From Larix sibirica (taxonomy: Eukaryota; Streptophyta; Pinopsida; Pinales; Pinaceae), in NCBI GenBank assembly GCA_004151065.3, contig NWUY0303902876.1, positions 1 to 11,546 on the forward strand: a stretch of 11,546 bases of DNA. Reading direction: 5' to 3'. A program made the translations under genes and the position numbers. The notes under the pieces are model-generated. The model saw only the letters and a list, made by a program, of their open reading frames with translations. It was not told the DNA's origin and ran no database searches. Within the stretch, counting starts at the first letter, position 1. The number at the start of each line of letters is the position of its first letter. This document shows, piece after piece, positions 7,601 through 11,546 of this stretch.

Positions 7601-9398
7601 TTACATGATGTAGATGCATATGGTCAGGTGTGCCACTGAAACTGTTCTGATGTATCGTGTGCAATATGGGTGCTAGAAGTTAGTCATAAAAGCTTTCAAC
7701 CTAAAGTCAAACTTCCGCTCCTTCCTAACAAAAAAATTGAAAAAAAGTCTGATATTGGATAATAGATCGATACCATTGTGCAGCTAGGTCACTCTGAGAT
7801 TTGGTGAGAATAATACCAAATTGTCCCTGGAGTTACTAGGATTCTGTTTCACTGCCAGTTGTTATCTTGAACAGTTTGAACAGTACACGGACAATCTGTT
7901 GATGGCCAAGATTGTGATCTATGTTGCCCCAGGGTCCATGGACCGAGGGAAAAATTGAAGATTAAAAATATACTGAAACTAAAGATGAGAACCACTAGCT
8001 TCCCCCAAGAAACTTGAAAATTAATCATCGTTTCTATTGTTTTAGATCTAACATTGGAATTGCTTGGATATATGTATGATCCATTTTGATGAATTTTAAT
8101 ACATATCTTTTATGATTATAAGACCAGAAATATTCTGCATATAAGGATTTAAAATTGATAATCAAAGTAAAGCTCTATAATTTAGTTTCCTTCTGTATTT
8201 GAAGTATAGTTTTTCATATTATCTAAATTTACTAAAGTCCAAAATATTTTATATTTGTTTGTTATAAATATGGTAGCGAAAATTACAGAAGACCATAAAA
8301 ATTTCAGTAGACAATATATAACTTTAGTAAGAAAAACTGAAATAAAAGAGGAGAAGATCGCCCTTCAAGTCAACAAATCCATCTTCTGAAATATAAGTAA
8401 CTGCTAGATAGAGAATGCTTCTCTCTGCTGTCGGTACTCTGGTTCTGTGCTGATATCTAAAGGGATCTGTGTGATGAAAACTTTTCAAACCTTTTTGCAT
8501 GATGCTTTTCACAACAACAGCATGACATAATGAATTGAATAGCTAGTCAATTGTGTATTATAGAACTTTCCAGTTTACACTTACATTGTAGTTCACAGTG
8601 GCTGTCATTGGTATTTTGCATTGAAGCATATTGGTTGATTCTCATGGTATTGTTTGCACTGGGATATCATTTGCCAGTACCTGCTAAGTGGCTTGCCATT
8701 GAGGCTGGATTTTTGCACTGCTTTTCTGTATTTGGGTTGTTTTATATTTTTATGTCCATATGTGGAAATTTATTTTGTCTACCTTAACCATATGTTTCTG
8801 CTCCTATTTTATCGATAGATATGTGTTTTTTATTGCGTCTTTAAATCTTACAATATCTTATATATGAACCAGATGCTCAGGGATGCCGGATTCTATAATG
8901 TTGTGGCTGAAGATCGCACAGATCAGGTATTTGAGACCACTTATGACTTTTTTTGTGAAGTTTGGTTCTGTGCAGTTTATCTTAAAAACTAATTATAGAA
9001 ACGCAGTAAGAAATTTAATAATTTGTATGGTTGGCAGTTCATAAAAATACTGCAGAGAGAGCTTTCTTCTGCAGAGAAGGACAAGGATGCTTTTATTTGT
9101 GATTTCTCAGAGGTAGGGCTTTATTCTTATCTGTCAATTGGAGGTAAAGAGTACTGCTAACTTATGAAGTCCAGTTGTCAATGATGAGCGTAATCGCCAA
9201 ACTCAATGAATTAGTTGTGATCTGTATCATAATGGAAATCAAATTTGACATAAGATGCACTTGTGAAAATGTTTGCAGGAAGATTATGCATCAATTATTG
9301 ATGGGTGGAAGGCGAAACTAAAGAGGACTTCGCAAGGTGAACAGAAGTGGGGTCTTTTTCTCGCTAGAAAGGACTCCTGTTCCAACGGGTATCATTAA
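1648..9398 (+). CDS. NMT1: Phosphoethanolamine N-methyltransferase (PEAMT), 12 coding exons, complete
   Basis: The product catalyses three successive S-adenosylmethionine-dependent methylations of phosphoethanolamine to phosphocholine, the committed route to choline, phosphatidylcholine and (in some plants) glycine betaine; it is a soluble cytosolic enzyme. Coding exons: 1648-1660, 1892-2004, 3852-3989, 4148-4285, 6131-6274, 6415-6525, 6639-6780, 6958-7238, 7466-7627, 8873-8926, 9038-9112, 9279-9398 (stop TAA 9396-9398). All introns are GT-AG; introns 1 and 7 are phase 1, the rest phase 0. The 496-residue product has two fused class I methyltransferase domains. Domain 1 carries ELGAGIG (57-63), acidic D80 and D105. 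Domain 2 carries [12 protein letters not shown] (284-295), D310 and D336. By comparison with the Plasmodium enzyme PfPMT, the domain 2 catalytic and phosphate-contact residues appear present: Y244, D354, H358, Y384, R402, Y404. The start was chosen because it is the first ATG after the uORF, has strong context (AACCATGG), and gives the family N-terminus. The paralogue symbol (NMT1/2/3) is not resolved; family assignment is very secure. Confidence 0.96.
1892..2004 (+). CDS. NMT1: PEAMT coding exon 2 (residues 5-42)
   Basis: Encodes the N-terminal helix region with the family hallmarks YWKEHS, EAMMLDS and EERPE. The donor is GTAATG at 2005. The last 25 nt of this exon and its donor are repeated 123 bp downstream, so donor choice here deserves checking. 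Reading through the donor meets a TAA at 2059-2061. Confidence 0.95.
1980..2229 (+). repeat. Tandem duplication of the exon 2 end, its splice donor and proximal intron 2
   Basis: Copy 1 (from 1980) and copy 2 (2103-2229) are offset by 123 bp and differ at about ten positions plus a 2-bp indel. Each holds 25 nt of exon 2, the GTAATG donor (2005 and 2128) and about 100 bp of intron. The copies meet at a shared TTGC. In copy 2 the exon part reads AAAGAAAGGCCAGAG after a CAG, so it could act as a 15-nt in-frame microexon. Using the second donor instead would add a premature TAA (2059-2061). Confidence 0.93.
2230..3851 (+). other. Remainder of PEAMT intron 2 (intron 2005-3851), no other gene seen
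   Basis: Intron 2 totals 1847 bp. An open stretch at 2983-3303 (106 codons) is free of stops, but its translation shows no family motif, and I treat it as chance. A short palindrome, TAATCTGATGATTAGATTA, lies near 3117-3135. I see no transposon termini or RNA gene. Confidence 0.7.
3852..3989 (+). CDS. NMT1: PEAMT coding exon 3 (residues 43-88, SAM motif I of domain 1)
   Basis: Begins ILSLLP after a TGCAG acceptor and holds the SAM-binding loop ELGAGIG (57-63) and AMDF (78-81), whose Asp80 is the usual acidic residue that contacts the SAM ribose. It is 46 codons, flanked by phase 0 introns, with donor GTATGC. Confidence 0.96.
4148..4285 (+). CDS. NMT1: PEAMT coding exon 4 (residues 89-134, domain 1)
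   Basis: Carries [11 protein letters not shown] (101-111), with the adenine-side acidic residue D105, and the FSNWLLMYL strand and helix (122-130). In domain 1 this segment has NW where domain 2 has RD, as is usual for plant PEAMTs, whose domain 1 performs only the first methylation. 46 codons, donor GTATGT. Confidence 0.96.
5188..5233 (+). repeat. Tandem direct repeat, 24-bp period, in intron 4
   Basis: TGGTTTGGCTGAATTTGGTA occurs at 5188 and exactly 24 bp later at 5212. Perfect over 20 bp, so recent or constrained. Confidence 0.9.
5299..5376 (+). repeat. Triplicated CCATGG-centred repeat in intron 4
   Basis: TTCCATGGAA, itself a perfect palindrome, occurs at about 5300, 5329 and 5364. Copies 1 and 2 are followed by a related tail (ACCTGACAAGATCC and ACTCACAAGATCC), and copies 2 and 3 share CTTCCATGGAACACAGA. 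The spacing of 30-35 bp marks a small minisatellite. Confidence 0.85.
5528..5582 (+). repeat. 25-bp tandem direct repeat, 30-bp period, in intron 4
   Basis: TATAAACCAACTTCAAGATG followed by TTTGA is found at 5528-5552 and, without any change, at 5558-5582. The perfect match suggests a recent duplication. Confidence 0.92.
6131..6274 (+). CDS. NMT1: PEAMT coding exon 5 (residues 135-182, domain 1)
   Basis: Opens VVELAK after TTGAAG and carries the highly conserved block [13 protein letters not shown] (152-164) followed by [11 protein letters not shown]. Residue count across the 1.85-kb intron before it matches Arabidopsis NMT1 exactly, so no exon is missing in that intron. Donor GTATAT. Confidence 0.96.
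6415..6525 (+). CDS. NMT1: PEAMT coding exon 6 (residues 183-219, end of domain 1)
   Basis: Encodes the last strands of domain 1 ([17 protein letters not shown]) and the Asn/Lys-rich KNKKNQNQ that closes it. 37 codons between phase 0 introns, donor GTCAGC. There is no gap against the Arabidopsis protein. Confidence 0.95.
6639..6780 (+). CDS. NMT1: PEAMT coding exon 7 (residues 220-266, inter-domain linker and start of domain 2)
   Basis: Starts [10 protein letters not shown] (linker) and continues to FLDNVQY and [15 protein letters not shown]244 in NVQY aligns with Tyr19 of Plasmodium PMT, a catalytic and lid residue. The exon ends one base into the codon for Glu267 (phase 1 intron, donor GTGTGA). 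Confidence 0.96.
6958..7238 (+). CDS. NMT1: PEAMT coding exon 8 (residues 267-360, SAM site of domain 2)
   Basis: The longest exon. It holds [13 protein letters not shown] (283-295), IDLSINM with D310, VSDC with D336, and [10 protein letters not shown], in which D354 and H358 correspond to the catalytic Asp128 and His132 of PfPMT. Acceptor TGCAG, donor GTCCAT. It equals exons 3 plus 4 of domain 1 in size and content. Confidence 0.97.
7466..7627 (+). CDS. NMT1: PEAMT coding exon 9 (residues 361-414, domain 2)
   Basis: Carries KWLKPGG, LLISDYC (Y384 corresponds to PfPMT Tyr160) and [13 protein letters not shown], whose R402 and Y404 correspond to the phosphate-contacting Arg179 and Tyr181. The stretch KAHGTAS is the variable surface loop. 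Donor GTGTGC. Confidence 0.96.
7628..8872 (+). other. PEAMT intron 9 (1245 bp), no other gene seen
   Basis: A long AT-rich intron between exons 9 and 10. The open frames in it (8324-8512 on the minus strand, 8551-8787 on the plus strand) are short and show no domain signature. I see no repeat pair or transposon end here. Confidence 0.7.
8873..8926 (+). CDS. NMT1: PEAMT coding exon 10 (residues 415-432)
   Basis: A small 18-codon exon, [18 protein letters not shown], identical in length to the Arabidopsis segment and keeping the AEDRTDQ motif. It lies behind a 1.25-kb intron and is too short to stand out as an open frame. Phase 0 on both sides, donor GTATTT. Confidence 0.95.
9038..9112 (+). 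CDS. NMT1: PEAMT coding exon 11 (residues 433-457)
   Basis: Encodes the charged amphipathic helix [19 protein letters not shown] followed by DFSE. 25 codons, acceptor GGCAG, donor GTAGGG. Confidence 0.94.
9279..9398 (+). CDS. NMT1: PEAMT coding exon 12 (residues 458-496) and stop
   Basis: Encodes [14 protein letters not shown] and the conserved terminal block [11 protein letters not shown]. Family members usually stop a residue or two after this block; here eight further residues (DSCSNGYH) precede TAA at 9396-9398. The end of that tail lies in a tandemly repeated unit. Confidence 0.94.
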   Translation, partial: EDYASIIDGWKAKLKRTSQGEQKWGLFLARKDSCSNGYH

Positions 9399-9562
9399 GA
9401 TGGTTAAACTAGGACACATCGTTGTGCAGAAGTCTGCCTGTGATCAGCACATGTTCTTCTTATATATTGTTTCCTCTCGACGGGTATCATTTATATCGTT
9501 AAACACATCATTTTGCAGAAGTCTGCCTACGAACAGCGCATGTTTTTCTTATATTTTGTTTT
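9385..9562 (+). repeat. Tandem duplication spanning the PEAMT stop codon and proximal 3' UTR
   Basis: ACGGGTATCATT starts copy 1 at 9385 and copy 2 at 9480, a 95-bp offset. Both continue with GTTAAAC..., TGCAGAAGTCTGCCT, CAGC(A/G)CATGTT and TTCTTATAT. Copy 1 holds the last codons and the TAA stop; copy 2 lies wholly in the 3' UTR. The copies have diverged by substitutions and small indels. Confidence 0.9.
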
Positions 9563-9620
9563 TATAATTGTTACTACAACTTGATCCTATTAAGCTACTG
9601 CTGTTTCATTTCATTTATAT

Positions 9621-9626
9621 AATAAT
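9621..9626 (+). terminator. Candidate polyadenylation signal (AATAAT)
   Basis: AATAAT follows a T-rich stretch and TTATAT about 220 nt after the stop. Plant polyadenylation signals are loose and several AT-rich alternatives exist nearby, so the 3' end is only a guess. Confidence 0.25.
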
Positions 9627-9720
9627 GTTACTAGATATATCTAATAATTATATTGACTGACATCGGCTGTAAAGGTTAAGAATTTGGTATTATTATTATT
9701 TTCAATGTAGTACTTAATGC

Positions 9721-10577
9721 GAGGTCCATGAAAAATAATAGACATGAAATGCATTCTGATGGCTTTTTAGAACAACCGCCACGGCAGTGGCTATGTCCCT
9801 GCGGATAATGAATTTGGAAATGTTATGGAAAGCATTTATTAGTGTTGGTTTATGCATTACTTTTCCACATTGGTCTTTCGGAGGACTAATTGGGTTCTTT
9901 CAAGCAATGTATCTCTTTATTACAGCAATATTGACATCATGGGAACCGGTTTGTCTAATGTATGCATTAACTTGTGCTGCAACCAGAACAGAAAGATAGA
10001 AGAATACTGTGTAAAGACTTTGAGAGTGCGGATAACTAAAGAAATATTTGGCTTTGTCAGCTTTCAGTTTACAGCAGGTTTGATAAAAAATTAATACTAC
10101 AGACTTTAGCAGTAGCTTTAATCCACGGAATTTTATAGATCCAACTACATAGAGTAATTGCCAGGGGCTTTTCATGTTCACAAACCAAAGGCTTACCTAT
10201 ATATGAATTGCAGAGTACGTTCTGTTTTATGGTACATTTTTAATTTAGCAATGTGCTCCAGGAGGTCATGAGAAATTCTTGATATGAAATAACATATACA
10301 TGAAATGCATTTTAACGGTTTTTGAGAACAAGTGGCACAGCAGTGGTTATGTCCCTGGACCCTGCCGATAATAAATTTGGGAATGTTATGGAAAGCATTT
10401 ATTAATGCTTGTTTATGCATTGCTTTTCCACATTGGTCTTTTTGAGGACTAATTGGGTTCTTTCAAGCAAAGTATCTCTTTATTACAACAATATTGATAT
10501 CATGGGAACCAGTTTGTCTATTGACATTAACTTATGTGGCAAACAAAATAAAAAGATAGAATAATACTGTATAAGGT
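9721..10577 (+). repeat. Pair of about 300-bp direct repeats downstream of PEAMT
   Basis: Copy 1 spans about 9721-10018 and copy 2 about 10261-10577. The 153-bp cores (9804-9956 and 10367-10519, offset 563 bp) align without gaps and differ at 12 positions by my count. The flanks match less well, with small indels. Copy 2 has TAATAA where copy 1 reads open, so the open frames over copy 1 are not conserved coding sequence. About 240 bp of unrelated DNA separates them. I see no long terminal inverted repeats; the origin could be segmental duplication or an unrecognised repeat family. Confidence 0.92.
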
Positions 10578-10750
10578 CAAAATTGCACATAATGTTGACA
10601 TATAAGTCTACACAGCCACAACATTGATCCAAGTGGTTTTTCTCTTTGCTCCCTAAGGAGCAGGAACTTGTACATTTTTTTTTCATTCCAAATTTAAGAA
10701 CTATTTAGTATTTGTATTTTCCATGATATTCATCATATGAATTTAGCCAG
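10578..10750. other. Downstream noncoding DNA with a short palindrome
   Basis: No gene is recognised. TGCTCCCTAAGGAGCA (10647-10662) forms a 6-bp stem with a 4-nt loop. It lacks a following T-run typical of a terminator and is probably chance. Confidence 0.4.
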
Positions 10751-10794
10751 TGTTACTCCTCGTAATGTAGGAGTTGTTACTCCTCGTAATGTAG
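10751..10794 (+). repeat. 24-bp-period tandem repeat (TGTTACTCCTCGTAATGTAG)
   Basis: A perfect 20-bp unit at 10751-10770 and 10775-10794. In one frame each 24-bp unit reads as eight residues containing VTPRNV, inside a 23-codon frame from the ATG at 10737 that closes at a TAG at 10806-10808. Confidence 0.93.
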
Positions 10795-10918
10795 CAGGGT
10801 TAATCTAGTTGGAAGTCTTTCTGAAGCAGATGATTATGAAAACTTCTTTCAGTTTCCAGATCTTGAAACCACCATGATCAAGCACAACTGGTGGAGTTCC
10901 TCGAAGCACGTTTATTAG
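10790..10918 (+). other. Short coding-like fragment, unidentified
   Basis: A 42-codon open stretch ending in TAG has a protein-like composition: SLSEADDYENFFQFPDLE, then TTMIKHNWW and SSSKHVY. It has no ATG at its start. A pyrimidine-rich stretch ending TTTCAG (10847-10852) inside it could be a splice acceptor. I do not recognise the sequence. It may be a relic exon of a decayed gene, the last exon of an unseen gene, or chance. Confidence 0.18.
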
Positions 10919-11029
10919 GATGCAGTTTTCATATTTGCATGGAGGTCAAAGTAAACATAAAAAATGCTTTTCCAAGGGGGACACCATAAATCTTGATCAC
11001 ATTATGTGGCATGAAGCTAGAAAAATGTT

Positions 11030-11231
11030 GTGCACCTCCTTAGCAGCAAAGGAGGGAGCACAATTCTTAAAAATATGGTGGGTGCAGCTCCCTAAGATTC
11101 AAGAGGGAGCACACAATCTCTAAAAATATGGTGGGTTGCACTCTTTTCCTTCTTTTTATGTTGTTTGCACTTTCTTATGATTCAAGAGGGAGCACAATTT
11201 TTAAAAATATGCTGGGCTTCACTCTCTTTCC
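11030..11231 (+). repeat. Three copies of a GAGGGAGCACAAT...AAAAATATG repeat with a hairpin at the left edge
   Basis: Related units of about 40-55 bp start near 11051, 11096 and 11179. All share GAGGGAGCAC, then TAAAAATATG and a G-rich TGGG. At the left edge, GTGCACCTCCTT (11030-11041) pairs with AAGGAGGGAGCAC (11049-11061) across a 7-nt loop. AGGGAGCAC is also faced by GTGCAGCTCCCT (about 11082-11093). This suggests remains of a small inverted-repeat element. Confidence 0.8.
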
Positions 11232-11546
11232 CTTGCATGGGAGAAACACGTGCATGTTCATACACTTAGCTATCCTATCCAAATATAGTCATTATTATAT
11301 ATATTATAAGAAGATGGAGCTCCTCATTTGTAAAACATGGTTAGAGTTGTGGCAGAATTCTTTTGAGGTTTTTTGAATATCTTTTGGAAGGTTAATGAAA
11401 AGTCAAAGGTTTTTTGTGTGGCTGTCCATTTTTTCATATCTTGTTAGTTTATGTTGTTGGAATACTATTCAAACCTTGTTACAATAAGGGGTTTGAGTAT
11501 GTGACAATTATGTTTATCGAATAAGAGTTTTGGATGAGGTGATACC
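11232..11546. other. AT-rich 3' flank, nothing recognised
   Basis: No repeat, RNA gene or coding sequence can be supported here. The open frame at 11128-11376 starts inside the repeat array and encodes a low-complexity hydrophobic stretch without known motifs. Confidence 0.6.

Noticed and set aside
8324-8787. Small ORFs on both strands in intron 9
   Set aside because: Short, without motifs, and inside an intron whose flanking exons join perfectly in frame.
9787-10094. Overlapping ORFs with hydrophobic translations downstream of the gene
   Set aside because: They lie in the first copy of a 300-bp duplication, and the second copy interrupts the frame with TAATAA, so no coding constraint is visible.
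1-11546. CRISPR array, prokaryotic operon or phage-type defence system
   Set aside because: The tandem repeats have 2-3 copies without regular spacers, no cas or phage proteins occur, and the gene has spliceosomal introns. The window is plant nuclear DNA.

Overview
This is plant nuclear DNA. It is AT-rich, has canonical GT-AG introns, and carries one complete gene, split into 12 coding exons (1648-9398, + strand), for phosphoethanolamine N-methyltransferase (PEAMT/NMT, the XIPOTL1 family). I joined the exons by hand. Every junction keeps frame, the product is 496 residues with no internal stop, and it aligns along its whole length with the Arabidopsis enzyme as I remember it (491 residues). 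The architecture (two fused methyltransferase domains) and the conserved upstream ORF point to a flowering plant. I cannot name the species.

Layout. 1-690: AT-rich DNA with degenerate direct repeats, no gene. 690-1460: promoter side, with a cluster of ACGT-core (G-box/ABRE-like) sites, a TA microsatellite and a TATA box at 1449. 1501-1578: a 25-codon upstream ORF matching the conserved-peptide uORF of PEAMT mRNAs (CPuORF30), which in Arabidopsis mediates phosphocholine-dependent translational repression. 1648-9398: the enzyme gene. Exons 3-6 hold methyltransferase domain 1 (phosphoethanolamine to phospho-monomethylethanolamine). Exons 7-12 hold the substrate-binding start and body of domain 2 (the next two methylations, giving phosphocholine). 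Three introns exceed 1.2 kb (introns 2, 4 and 9). 9399-11546: no gene that I can support, but several tandem and dispersed duplications and one short coding-like fragment.

How the parts work together: the uORF and the main ORF sit on one transcript, so the end product phosphocholine can restrain synthesis of the enzyme that makes it. The promoter's ACGT cluster would fit stress or ABA control, but that is inference.

The most interesting observations are these. (1) The two methyltransferase halves share intron positions: introns 4/8, 5/9 and 6/10 fall at equivalent sites in the same phase, and exons 3+4 match exon 8 in size. (2) A 123-bp tandem duplication copies the end of exon 2 together with its splice donor. 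(3) A tandem duplication starts inside the last codons and covers the stop codon, next to an unusual C-terminal tail. I found no novel multi-gene system in this window.
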